From CAVQAH01 sp963784195 (lineage in GTDB: Bacteria; Acidobacteriota; Vicinamibacteria; Vicinamibacterales; 2-12-FULL-66-21): a stretch of DNA of 64,000 nucleotides. Location: contig CAWARA010000025.1 in the NCBI GenBank assembly GCA_963784195.1, forward strand, positions 186,001-250,000, in the 5' to 3' direction. The notes under the pieces are model-generated. The model had not been told where the DNA came from. It was given only the letters and a program-made list of their open reading frames with translations, and searched no databases. Numbering within the stretch: the first letter of the stretch is position 1; every line of letters begins with the position of its first letter. The translations under genes and the position numbers were made by a program. Positions 1 through 7,188 of this stretch are shown here, piece after piece.

Positions 1-2
1 TC

Positions 3-1001
3 CAGAACGTCGTCGTGTACTCGACGGTGATCGCGGTGCCGAATTTGGAGCTGAAGCTCAAGCCCGGCATGACGGCGCAGGTCGAGATCGAGATTGCACG
101 GCGCAGCAACGTGCTTCGCGTTCCGGCGGCAGCGCTGCGTTTCCGGCCGACCGAGGAAATGTTCATCGCGCTCAACCAGCCGATGCCTCAGGAACTGCAG
201 CGCGGCGGCGGTGGCCGTGGCATGGCACCAGGGGGACGCGGCCGCGGTGACTCAGCGAACGCCGCTCCGCAAGGCGGCGCGCCAGGACAGGGTCAGGGCG
301 CCGGGGCATCCGCTCAACCGCCCTCCGCACCGGCTGCGCAGGCGGCGGCCGGGACCGACGGCAATCGAGGGCGGAGCGCTGAAGCCCGCGGCGGCGGCGA
401 CCGCGCTGAAGGCAATCAGAATGGCGGCTCGCGCCGCGGCGGATTCGATCCGAACATGAGCCCGGAGGAGCGTCAGCGCCGGATGCAGGAACGCATGGCG
501 AACATGACTCCCGAGGAGCGCGAGCGCTGGCAGGCGCGCATGCGCGAAGGCGGCGCCAATCGCGAGGGTGGCGGCGGACGCGGCGGTCAGACCAACGCGC
601 AGCAGCAAGGCGCCGGGCGTCGCGACATGAGCCGGGGAATTGCCGGCGGCGTCACCGGCGGCTCCGCCGTCACGAGCGGGGCGTCAACCATCGACTCACT
701 GTTCGCGCCGCTGCCAACCGTCGAAACGAGCGGCCGCGTGTGGCTGTTCACCAACAAGCAGCTGAAGCCGATCCGGGTACGCACCGGCGTCTCCGACGGC
801 ACGTTCTCTGAACTGCTCGACGGCGAGCTGCAGGAAGGCCAGGAAGTCGTCGTCAACCTGACGACCGGCCTCGAACAGCAGCAGCGCCCCGGACAGCAAG
901 GCAGCCAGAACCCCCTGATGGGTCCCCAGCGCGGCGGCAACAACAACCAGCGCGGCGGACCCGGCGGCGGTGGGCCTGGCGGCGGCGGGCGGGGGCGGTA
1001 G
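3..1001 (+). CDS. Efflux periplasmic adaptor (MacA/HlyD family), 3' part
   Basis: The reading frame is open from the window edge, so the N-terminus is missing. The first residues (QNVVVYSTVIAVPN, then LKLKPGMTAQVEI) match the beta-barrel end of MacA-type membrane fusion proteins, and the C-terminal part (GRVWLFTNKQLKPIRVRTG ... LQEGQEVVVNL) is the membrane-proximal domain. Between them lies an unusual stretch of about 160 residues rich in Gly, Arg, Gln and Ala with two MSPEER/MTPEER-like copies, and the protein ends in a Gly/Arg tail. The ABC ATPase and permease downstream on the same strand suggest a tripartite MacAB-like exporter. The family call is firm; the exported substrate cannot be told. 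Confidence 0.9.
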   Translation, partial: QNVVVYSTVIAVPNLELKLKPGMTAQVEIEIARRSNVLRVPAAALRFRPTEEMFIALNQPMPQELQRGGGGRGMAPGGRGRGDSANAAPQGGAPGQGQGAGASAQPPSAPAAQAAAGTDGNRGRSAEARGGGDRAEGNQNGGSRRGGFDPNMSPEERQRRMQERMANMTPEERERWQARMREGGANREGGGGRGGQTNAQQQGAGRRDMSRGIAGGVTGGSAVTSGASTIDSLFAPLPTVETSGRVWLFTNKQLKPIRVRTGVSDGTFSELLDGELQEGQEVVVNLTTGLEQQQRPGQQGSQNPLMGPQRGGNNNQRGGPGGGGPGGGGRGR

Positions 1002-1010
1002 GTATCAAAG

Positions 1011-1181
1011 TGCGCATGTGCGCAGTGCGCAGTGCGCAGGTGCGCAAGTGCGCGTTACGCGGCGACAAGTCGTGCCACGTTGCTGATGTGGCGCCGAACC
1101 GCTGTATAGGCGACTCGCACCTGCGCACTTACGCTCTTAAGCACTTGCGCACATGCGCACTCGCGCACGTGCGCACTTGGA
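1011..1181. repeat. GTGCGCA mirrored repeat, copy A
   Basis: Several imperfect 8-base units of the form GTGCGCAR occupy about 1011-1058. The complementary form YTGCGCAC occupies about 1114-1181, with some 55 bases between. The two arms can pair into a long imperfect hairpin. It fills most of the gap between the adaptor and ATPase genes and leaves no obvious ribosome binding site for the ATPase. Confidence 0.85.
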
Positions 1182-1194
1182 CAGCTGTAACGAT

Positions 1195-1998
1195 ATGCCA
1201 GTAATTTCCGTTCGTGACCTCGTCAAGACCTACCACGTCGGTGAGGTCGTCGTCCGTGCGCTTCGCGGGGCGAACATGGATGTCGAGGCGGGCGAGTTCG
1301 TCGCGGTCACCGGACCCTCAGGCTCCGGGAAGTCCACGTTGATGCACATCCTCGGCTGTCTCGATCGGCCGACGAGCGGACAGTACTTCCTCGACGGGAA
1401 GGATGTCTCGCGGATGTCCAAGGACGACCTCGCGGCGGTTCGCAACAAGAAGATCGGGTTCGTGTTCCAGGGCTTCAATCTGCTCTCGCGGACGACGGCG
1501 CTCGACAACGTGGAGCTTCCGTTGCTCTACAACGGCGGCAGCAAGATGAAGACGGCCGAGCGGCACAAGCGTGCCATGGCTGCCCTCACCGCTGTCGGCC
1601 TTGGCGATCGGTATCACCATTACCCGAACCAGTTGTCAGGCGGTCAGCAGCAGCGTGTCGCGATCGCACGGTCCCTGATCAACGAGCCATCGATCATCCT
1701 GGCTGACGAGCCGACCGGCAACCTCGATACGCGCACGAGCATCGAGGTCATGGGGATCTTTCAGCGGCTCAACAAAGAGCGGAACATCACGATCATCCTG
1801 ATCACGCACGAGATGGATATCGCGGAGTATGGCACCCGCCTGGTTCGTTTCCGTGACGGCCGAATCCAGGTCGATCAGACGATCGCCAGGCGGCGCAACG
1901 CCGAGCAGGAGCTTGCCGCCCTGCCGCCGCCCGAAGATCTCGATGAGGCCCCCGTCCCGGCCGATCCCGCGCCAGCAGAACACGGCGGCACCGCCTGA
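1195..1998 (+). CDS. ABC transporter ATP-binding protein (MacB/LolD type)
   Basis: A 267-residue nucleotide-binding subunit that would power the permease encoded next. Walker A GPSGSGKST lies near residues 39-47, the Q-loop is FVFQGFNLL, the signature LSGGQQQRVAIARSL lies near 147, Walker B is IILADEPTGNLD near 166, and the H-loop is ITHEM near 204. The ATG at 1195 is chosen because PVISVRDLVKTY is the usual family start; a longer frame from 1153 would translate the GTGCGCA repeat. The C-terminus carries an extra Pro/Ala-rich tail of about 35 residues. Order and strand place it in an operon with the flanking adaptor and permease. Confidence 0.93.
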   Translation: MPVISVRDLVKTYHVGEVVVRALRGANMDVEAGEFVAVTGPSGSGKSTLMHILGCLDRPTSGQYFLDGKDVSRMSKDDLAAVRNKKIGFVFQGFNLLSRTTALDNVELPLLYNGGSKMKTAERHKRAMAALTAVGLGDRYHHYPNQLSGGQQQRVAIARSLINEPSIILADEPTGNLDTRTSIEVMGIFQRLNKERNITIILITHEMDIAEYGTRLVRFRDGRIQVDQTIARRRNAEQELAALPPPEDLDEAPVPADPAPAEHGGTA

Positions 1999-2026
1999 GA
2001 GCCGGAGGGCCGGCCGGAGAATCCAG

Positions 2027-3241
2027 ATGTCCATAATCATGACCCTTCGGATCGCGCTGAAGGCGCTGAACCGCAACAAGATGCGCACGATTCTGACGAT
2101 GCTCGGCATGATCATCGGCGTCGGCGCCGTCATCACCATGGTGGCGCTCGGCCGCGGAGCGCAGTCGACGATTGAAGAACAGGTGAAGTCGGCCGGCACC
2201 AACATGATCAACATCAACGCCGGCAACTTCTCTCAGGGCGGTGTGCGTCAGGGCCAGGGCATGTCCAACACGCTCATGCCGGAGGATGCCGAGGCGGTGC
2301 GCTCGATTCCGGGGGTGCAGTACGTCGCCGCCGGCGCAAACAGCCGCGGCCAGATCATCGCCGGCAACCAGAACTGGAACACGCGCGTCGAGGGTACGGA
2401 CGTCGACTTCCCCAGCATCCGCAACTGGCAGCCCAAGTACGGTTCGTTTTTCTCGACACAGGACGTCCGTGCCGCCACGAAGGTCGCGGTCCTGGGATCG
2501 GTGGTCTCCGATACGCTCTTCGGTCCTGATGTCGACCCGACGGGCCAGATGATCCGCATCCGTAATCAGCCGTTCAAGGTCCTCGGCGTGATGTCGTCGA
2601 AGGGACAGTCGGCAATGGGCCAGGACCAGGACGACGTCGTGTTCACGCCGTACACGACGGTGCAGAAGAAACTGCAGGGACAGCAGCACATCAACAACAT
2701 CACGGTGTCAGCAGCGACGGCCGACACCGCTCCGGTCGCCGAGGCGATCCGCGAGACGCTCCGCATCCGTCACAAGCTCGTGGCGGGCGATCCCGACGAC
2801 TTCATGGTCCGTACGCTCGAGGACATGGCGGCGGTCAGAACCGAAACCACGCGGACGATGACCACGCTGCTCGCGGCAATCGCCGGCGTGTCGTTAATCG
2901 TCGGCGGCATCGGGATCATGAACATCATGCTGGTGTCGGTCACCGAGCGGACACGCGAGATCGGGCTGCGCATGGCGATCGGCGCACGCGGCCGCGACGT
3001 GCTGCTGCAGTTCCTGGTCGAAGCGATCGTCATCAGCCTCTTCGGCGGCCTTCTCGGCATCGGCCTCGGATTCGCGCTCTCGGAAACGCTCGAGCGAACG
3101 CTGGAGTGGCCGACATCCATCCCGACGAACGCGATCGGGATGGCCTTCGGATTCGCGGCGGCTACGGGCGTCTTCTTCGGCTTCTACCCGGCCCGCAAGG
3201 CGGCTCGGCTGGACCCCATCGAGGCGCTTCGGTTCGAGTAA
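2027..3241 (+). CDS. MacB-like ABC transporter permease (FtsX fold)
   Basis: A 404-residue inner-membrane permease that starts 28 bases after the ATPase gene. It shows the MacB plan: an N-terminal membrane segment (ILTMLGMIIGVGAVITMVAL), a periplasmic domain of about 240 residues, then three C-terminal membrane segments including VSLIVGGIGIMNIMLVSVTERTREIGLRMAIGA, given here by its ends GGIGIMNIM and EIGLRMAIGA. In MacB the ATPase is fused to the permease; here the two are separate genes, as in many Gram-negative MacB-like systems. The ATG at 2027 is preferred over the longer frame because MSIIMTLRIALKAL is the typical amphipathic start. The substrate is unknown. Confidence 0.93.
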   Translation: MSIIMTLRIALKALNRNKMRTILTMLGMIIGVGAVITMVALGRGAQSTIEEQVKSAGTNMININAGNFSQGGVRQGQGMSNTLMPEDAEAVRSIPGVQYVAAGANSRGQIIAGNQNWNTRVEGTDVDFPSIRNWQPKYGSFFSTQDVRAATKVAVLGSVVSDTLFGPDVDPTGQMIRIRNQPFKVLGVMSSKGQSAMGQDQDDVVFTPYTTVQKKLQGQQHINNITVSAATADTAPVAEAIRETLRIRHKLVAGDPDDFMVRTLEDMAAVRTETTRTMTTLLAAIAGVSLIVGGIGIMNIMLVSVTERTREIGLRMAIGARGRDVLLQFLVEAIVISLFGGLLGIGLGFALSETLERTLEWPTSIPTNAIGMAFGFAAATGVFFGFYPARKAARLDPIEALRFE

Positions 3242-3260
3242 GTTGTCAGGTTAGGGGGGC

Positions 3261-3403
3261 AAGTGCGCGAGTGCGCAAGTGCGCAAGTGCGCAGGTGCCT
3301 AAAAGTGCGCAAGTGCGACGCGCCGGCCAACGTTCCAACGCAGTATGTGCGCACCTGCACTTGCGCACTTGCGCACTCGCGCACCAGCGCACGTTCGCAC
3401 TTG
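3261..3403. repeat. GTGCGCA mirrored repeat, copy B
   Basis: The same element as at 1011-1181: GTGCGCAAG-type units at about 3261-3316 face CTTGCGCAC-type units at about 3345-3403. It follows the MacB-like permease stop and fills half of the 279-base gap before the next gene, where no other gene is seen. It could fold as a large hairpin at the 3' end of the transport operon. Confidence 0.85.
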
Positions 3404-3520
3404 GTTTATGCTGGACGGGAGTGTTGATACGGGCAACGGTGTGCAGATACTCTTCGCTGTTATGGTCGTGACGGGAAATAGACGGGGTTGGGCAGTCTCA
3501 TTATTCAAAGGAGCACACGC

Positions 3521-3994
3521 ATGAAGCGGGCAAGAGTTGCAGTAATCGCGGCCGCGGTCCTCGCGGTGGCGACCGTGGCGTTCGCGCAGAAGCCGGACTT
3601 CTCCGGCACGTGGACGCTCGATCCCGAGGCCAGTGGCGCTCCGCCAGCCGGCACCGGTGGCGGCGGCGGTGGTGGCGGCCAGCGAGGCGGCGGCGGTCCG
3701 ATGACCGTCAAGCAGACGGCTGACACGCTCACCATCGAGCGTCAGGGGCAGGATGGCCCAGTGACGACCGCCTACAAGCTCGACGGCAGCGAGTCCGAAA
3801 TCACCATGGGTCAGATGACCGCCAAAGCATCCGCGAAGTGGGATGGCAACAAGCTCGTCATCACGACCAAGTCGGAGCGCGGTGAGCAGATCGCAGACCT
3901 GGTCGCTGGCTGGTGGCGTCCTCACCATCGAGGGCACTGGCGGTCGTGGACCAACGAAGCGCGTTTACAAGAAGAGCACGTAGTCAGAAGCTAG
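3521..3994 (+). CDS. Small secreted lipocalin-like protein, frameshifted C-terminus
   Basis: An AAAGGAG ribosome site at about 3507 precedes the ATG. A signal peptide (ARVAVIAAAVLAVATVAFA) is followed by DFSGTWTLDPEAS, typical of small secreted lipocalin-like proteins common in Acidobacteria, and a Gly-rich insert. After about residue 125 the frame reads nonsense, while the +1 frame continues with WSLAGGVLTIEGTGGRG and TKRVYKKST, stopping at 3983. This is the expected family ending, so one extra base lies near 3890-3900. The function of the family is not known to me. The frameshift may be a sequencing indel. Confidence 0.75.
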   Translation: MKRARVAVIAAAVLAVATVAFAQKPDFSGTWTLDPEASGAPPAGTGGGGGGGGQRGGGGPMTVKQTADTLTIERQGQDGPVTTAYKLDGSESEITMGQMTAKASAKWDGNKLVITTKSERGEQIADLVAGWWRPHHRGHWRSWTNEARLQEEHVVRS

Positions 3995-3995
3995 A

Positions 3996-4094
3996 AGTCA
4001 GGAGCTAGGAGCTAGGAGGGGCGGCCACCCGCAGGTGGCCGCCCCTTTAACGTTCGTGAGCTGAGCGTTCTTAGTCTAGCTCCTAGCTCCTAGC
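3996..4094. repeat. Nested inverted repeat (TAGGAGCTAGGAG)
   Basis: GGAGCTAGGAGCTAGGAG at about 4000-4018 is complementary to CTCCTAGCTCCTAG near 4079-4093. The strong GC hairpin at 4017-4046 sits just inside the left arm. The outer arms belong to a low-complexity TAGCTCC repeat and may be a mobile REP-like unit rather than part of the terminator. Confidence 0.7.
4017..4048 (+). terminator. Hairpin terminator
   Basis: A 13-base stem (AGGGGCGGCCACC at 4017-4029 paired with GGTGGCCGCCCCT at 4034-4046) with a CGCA loop, then TTT. The T-run is short. It lies between the convergent 3521 gene and folK, so it could end transcription from both sides. Confidence 0.75.
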
Positions 4095-4104
4095 GTCCTT
4101 CCCC

Positions 4105-4587
4105 TCACCGGCTTTCGTCCCGCAGCAAACGTCTCAATAACTCCCCCACCTTCAGCCCCGTCACCGGATCGCGGAGATCCGGCGCCACCTCGGCCATCGG
4201 ACCAAGCACGAAGAAGCGTTCCCGGAAGCGTGGGTGCGGGAGCTGCAGCCCGGGCTCATCGATCACCTCATCACCGACCATCAACAGATCGAGATCGAGG
4301 GTTCGCGGTGCGCCCGCGTACAGGCGTTCACGCCCGCGCTCGCGTTCGATTTCCAGCAGCAGGTCGAGCAGCTCGCGGGCGTCGAGCGTCGTGTCGCCGA
4401 CGAGGACTGCGTTCAGGTAGTTCGGCTGATCGGCCGCATCGGGCACGCCCTCGGGCTCGGTTTCGACCAGGTCGGACAGGGTGAGAGATGAGATGACGGT
4501 GGCGAGACGTTCGGCGGCGAACAGGATGGCAGCGCGGCGATCGCCGAGGTTGCTGCCCAGGGCGATCGCGACGCGGCGCGAAGGCAG
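4105..4587 (-). CDS. folK: 6-hydroxymethyl-dihydropterin pyrophosphokinase
   Basis: The enzyme transfers pyrophosphate from ATP to 6-hydroxymethyl-7,8-dihydropterin in folate synthesis. The N-terminal VAIALGSNLGDR, the internal PNYLNAVL, and RTLDLDLLMVGDEV followed by LQLPHPRFRERFFVLGP are the HPPK signature segments. About 160 residues is the normal size. No ATG, GTG or TTG occurs in frame near the expected start; the frame is open upstream into the preceding gene, and 4587 marks an in-frame CTG just before the conserved segment. The true start is therefore uncertain: a rare start codon or a frameshift. It is the last gene of a minus-strand run with the ferritin-like and DksA-like genes. Confidence 0.85.
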   Translation of the reverse strand: MPSRRVAIALGSNLGDRRAAILFAAERLATVISSLTLSDLVETEPEGVPDAADQPNYLNAVLVGDTTLDARELLDLLLEIERERGRERLYAGAPRTLDLDLLMVGDEVIDEPGLQLPHPRFRERFFVLGPMAEVAPDLRDPVTGLKVGELLRRLLRDESR

Positions 4588-4589
4588 GT

Positions 4590-5079
4590 CTACTCCACCC
4601 AGCGCGTCGGCAGCACGACACCCGGCGTTCCAGCGCCGTCCGCACGGCGGCCGAGAAGGTCGGTGCGCCCGGCCAGCGCCTGGTCGAAGAAGCGCTTGTG
4701 CTCGAGTGTCTCGCCGAGGATGACGTTGAGCATCGTCCTGTGTCGCGCGTGGTTCAGATGATCGATGCGCGGACGCCAGCGCGCGACGAAGTCAGCCGCG
4801 CCCTGGCGATCGTCGGCAATCACTTTCGACTGGGCCGCATCTCCCTTGCCCTCAACCTTCAAGCTCGGGGTCGGACACGTCATCTGGCGTCCCGCCCATA
4901 TCGAGAATGGCATCACTGACCCAGGCGACGTGCATGTCCTCGCGCGCGATGATGTACTGGTAGGTGTTGTTGAAATCGTAGTTGCCGACGTAGCGCGCAG
5001 CTGCTACGTGGCGTTTGAACATGCCCAGCTTCTCGCGGTGGAATTCCTTGATGAGGTCGAGCAGTTCCTTGGCTTTCAC
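4590..5079 (-). CDS. Ferritin-like helical protein, frameshifted
   Basis: The first part (VKAKELLDLIKEFHREKLGM ... ISAREDMHVAW-like region, ending DDVSDPELEG) and the second part (SKVIADDRQGAADF ... MLNVILGETLEHKRFFDQAL) lie in different frames that meet near 4855-4870. Joined, they form a mostly helical protein of about 160 residues with regularly spaced His and Glu (EFHREK, REDMH, DHLNHARH, ETLEHK), as in ferritin-like di-iron folds. The GTG at 5079 overlaps the stop of the DksA-like gene as GTGA, which supports this start and translational coupling. The iron-binding role is inferred from pattern only. Confidence 0.65.
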
Positions 5080-5429
5080 GAGCTCTGTTTTTCCTTGCAG
5101 GTGATGCAGACACGAGTCCACGGAATCGCGTTCAGGCGCGCCGGCGCGATCGGCTCACCGCAATCGCGGCAGACACCGTAGGTGCCCTTTTCCATCCGGT
5201 AGAGCGCCTCTTCGATGGCCTGAAGGATCTTCGCGTCCGTCTGTTTCAGCTTGAGCTGAATGTGGACTTCGTTGTTGCCACTTGCCTGATCGGCCAGGTC
5301 GCCCTGGCGCGAGTTGTTTTCCATCGTGGTCTGGAGCGGCTTCACGCCGCCGCCCGACGACAGTATCTCGCCCCGCTTCCGCAGAAGCGCTTCCTTGTAC
5401 GGGGATTGTTCCATGGCTTGCTTCTCCAT
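5076..5429 (-). CDS. DksA/TraR-type C4 zinc-finger protein
   Basis: A 117-residue protein with a helical N-terminal half (ALLRKRGEILSSGG, then LKQTDAKILQAIEEALYRME) and a C-terminal zinc finger CRDCGEPIPARL-like segment read as C-x2-C ... C-x2-C (CRDCGE, VCITCKE). Such proteins bind the RNA polymerase secondary channel and modulate initiation; whether this one is a true DksA is not certain. The ATG at 5429 has GAGG upstream; a longer TTG start at 5456 and a shorter ATG at 5414 are possible. Its stop overlaps the next gene's GTG. Confidence 0.85.
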   Translation of the reverse strand: MEKQAMEQSPYKEALLRKRGEILSSGGGVKPLQTTMENNSRQGDLADQASGNNEVHIQLKLKQTDAKILQAIEEALYRMEKGTYGVCRDCGEPIAPARLNAIPWTRVCITCKEKQSS

Positions 5430-5460
5430 AGGCGCCTCGCTTGCCTCCCCCGGCAAAACC

Positions 5461-6498
5461 TCATCTTAGCAGGGATGGCGCGCGGCGGTCCACGGTGACC
5501 CGGTCGCCGATGGAGATGCGCATGAGGTCCTCGCCGACTTCGAGCGGACCCTTCCAGGTCCGCCGTGTCGGTCCAATCAGGTCCGTCGCCGTGGCCGGCG
5601 ACGGCACGATGTGCGAGTACACGGCGAGCCGCGGGGAGGCGGCGGTGAAGATGCGGCCGGCCTCTTCGGGTGTCGTGTGGTGGGCAATGATGCGCTCGAC
5701 CGCGGCCGGGTCTTTCACCTGCGTCCGCGCGCGCTCGACCTCCGGGCTGACGACCTCGTGAATCAGGACGTCTGCGCCCCGCGATGCGGCAATCACCGCA
5801 TCCGAATAGCGGGTGTCGCCCGAGAAGACGACCGAGCGCTGGCGGTAGTCGACCCGATACCCATACGCGGGCACCACCGGTGCGTGATCGACAGCGAAGG
5901 CCGTCACGCGCACGCCATTGCGCTCCAGGACCACGCCCGGCTGGACCTCACGCACCTCCAGCTTTACGCCGTCGGGAGACAATCGCTCGTCGACGTCACG
6001 CCGCATGCGAACGTCGAATGCGTACGCGCGCTCGAGGCCGGCGCCCAGCTCGTTCGTGCCCGGCGGGCCGAGGACCTGGAGCGGAGCCGGACGTCCGAAG
6101 ATCCAGCCCGTCAGCCAGAGATCCGGCAACCCGACGACATGATCCGAATGCAGGTGCGTCAGCAAGACACCGGTGATGCCGGACAACATCGCGCCGCCGC
6201 CGATCTCGAACAACCGGATCGTGTTCCCGCGGCCAGCATCGACAAGCAGCCGTTCCGAACCAGCCTCAACGAGAATCGACGGCCCGAACCGATCGGGCGC
6301 CGGCCGCGGATTGCCGGTCCCGAGCAGGGTCACGGTGATGTCGGACTTCGATGGAGTCTGGGGTTGGGCCGACAGGAGTGGCGCTGACAGAGAACATGAA
6401 AGTGCTGTCGCGACAACTCCCAAAAGCCACAGAGTCGATCGGCTGAGATCTCCTTGGGAGTTGGGAGTTGGAGGTTGGGACTTGACGTTTGTCGCCAT
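5461..6498 (-). CDS. Secreted MBL-fold metallohydrolase (RNase Z/arylsulfatase-like)
   Basis: A 345-residue metallo-beta-lactamase-fold hydrolase. It carries the metal motif THLHSDHVVGL near residue 114, VVFSGDTRYSD near 220, and a later HHTTPEEAGRI segment; the DRFGPSILVEAGSERLLVDAG start is typical of the RNase Z-like branch. A hydrophobic segment (STLWLLGVVATALSCSLSA) indicates export, which argues against a tRNA-processing role and for a periplasmic hydrolase. The first 17 residues (SQPPTPNSQGD) are translated from a GGAGTTGG-type repeat, so the original start may lie further in. It begins 2 bases after the AIM24 gene stop, implying an operon. Confidence 0.85.
   Translation of the reverse strand: MATNVKSQPPTPNSQGDLSRSTLWLLGVVATALSCSLSAPLLSAQPQTPSKSDITVTLLGTGNPRPAPDRFGPSILVEAGSERLLVDAGRGNTIRLFEIGGGAMLSGITGVLLTHLHSDHVVGLPDLWLTGWIFGRPAPLQVLGPPGTNELGAGLERAYAFDVRMRRDVDERLSPDGVKLEVREVQPGVVLERNGVRVTAFAVDHAPVVPAYGYRVDYRQRSVVFSGDTRYSDAVIAASRGADVLIHEVVSPEVERARTQVKDPAAVERIIAHHTTPEEAGRIFTAASPRLAVYSHIVPSPATATDLIGPTRRTWKGPLEVGEDLMRISIGDRVTVDRRAPSLLR
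6452..6483. repeat. GGAGTTGGGAGTTGG low-complexity repeat
   Basis: Tandem 7-base GGAGTTG-type units lie at the 5' end of the MBL gene and are translated into its N-terminus. The same kind of repeat is seen at 15873-15896 and, in reverse orientation, at 54796-54823. Confidence 0.7.
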
Positions 6499-6500
6499 CG

Positions 6501-7025
6501 CTAACGATCGCCGCCGATCAGGTCGCCCAGGCCGCCGAGCATGCCGCCCAGGTCGCGCTTCACTTCGTCGCGATCGCCACGGTAAGCCGCGTGAATGCGA
6601 TCGGCCAGGCGAGGGCCTTCGATCTTCTGGAGGATGAACCCTTCACCACCGAAGAACCCTGCGCCAATGCGCTTCGTGAACGCGATGCTGATGTCGATAT
6701 CGCCCTGCGCGCAGAGGAACGCATCCTTCTGACACAGCAACGGCTGCCCATGCAGATCGAGCGCGACGATCTTCCCCGGATACGGCCCCGCGAAGGCGAC
6801 ACGGCCAGGCCCGCTGGTGGCACGAAAGTGCGTGATGAAGAAGCTCTCGCCCGCGAGGAACTTCCGCTTCAGCCCGCCGAGAAACCCGCCCTCCATCTTC
6901 GCGTCCATCTCGATCGAGTCGGTCATGTACATCATCGCGCCAGCCTCGGCACGGATCTGATCGCCCTGGCCCATCGTGATGATGACCGCCTGCATGTCGT
7001 CGCCGATGATTTCGTGGCTAATCAC
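6501..7025 (-). CDS. AIM24-family protein with shortened core
   Basis: MSHEI-like start (MISHEIIGDDMQAVIITM), EAGAMMYMTDSIEMDAKMEGG, GESFFITHFRA and GFFGGEGFILQKIEG are the diagnostic segments of the AIM24/TIGR00266 beta-sandwich family. Members are usually about 230-260 residues; this one is 174. After GFILQKIEG it jumps straight to PRLADRIHAA and a Gly-rich tail, which in relatives come after a further 70-80 residues. It therefore appears to have lost the end of the sandwich in frame. The function of bacterial members is not established. It is first in a likely operon with the MBL hydrolase gene. Confidence 0.85.
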   Translation of the reverse strand: MISHEIIGDDMQAVIITMGQGDQIRAEAGAMMYMTDSIEMDAKMEGGFLGGLKRKFLAGESFFITHFRATSGPGRVAFAGPYPGKIVALDLHGQPLLCQKDAFLCAQGDIDISIAFTKRIGAGFFGGEGFILQKIEGPRLADRIHAAYRGDRDEVKRDLGGMLGGLGDLIGGDR

Positions 7026-7045
7026 GACACCTCCTCAAGACTACC

Positions 7046-7188
7046 AAGTGCGCACGTGCGCAGGTGCGCGAGTGCGCAAGTGCACGTGCGCAGGTGCGCG
7101 AGTGCGCAAGTGCACGTGCGCGAGTGCGCAGGTGGGGCTGCACGTGCGCACTTGCGCACTTGCGCACTCGCGCACTTGCGCACTTATT
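7046..7188. repeat. GTGCGCA mirrored repeat, copy C
   Basis: The longest copy. The left arm at 7046-7137 contains two near-identical 31-base sub-repeats (GTGCGCAGGTGCGCGAGTGC... type); the right arm with TTGCGCAC units lies at 7138-7188. It spans the gap between the AIM24 gene and the 3' end of the ybbP-like gene and touches the last codons of the latter. Confidence 0.85.

Noticed and set aside
252..1128. Several long minus-strand frames opposite the adaptor gene
   Set aside because: They are high-GC shadow frames of the Gly/Arg-rich adaptor sequence with no known motif.
7046..7188. CRISPR array at the GTGCGCA repeats
   Set aside because: The units are 8 bases without unique spacers of constant length, the arms are mirrored, and no cas gene is nearby.
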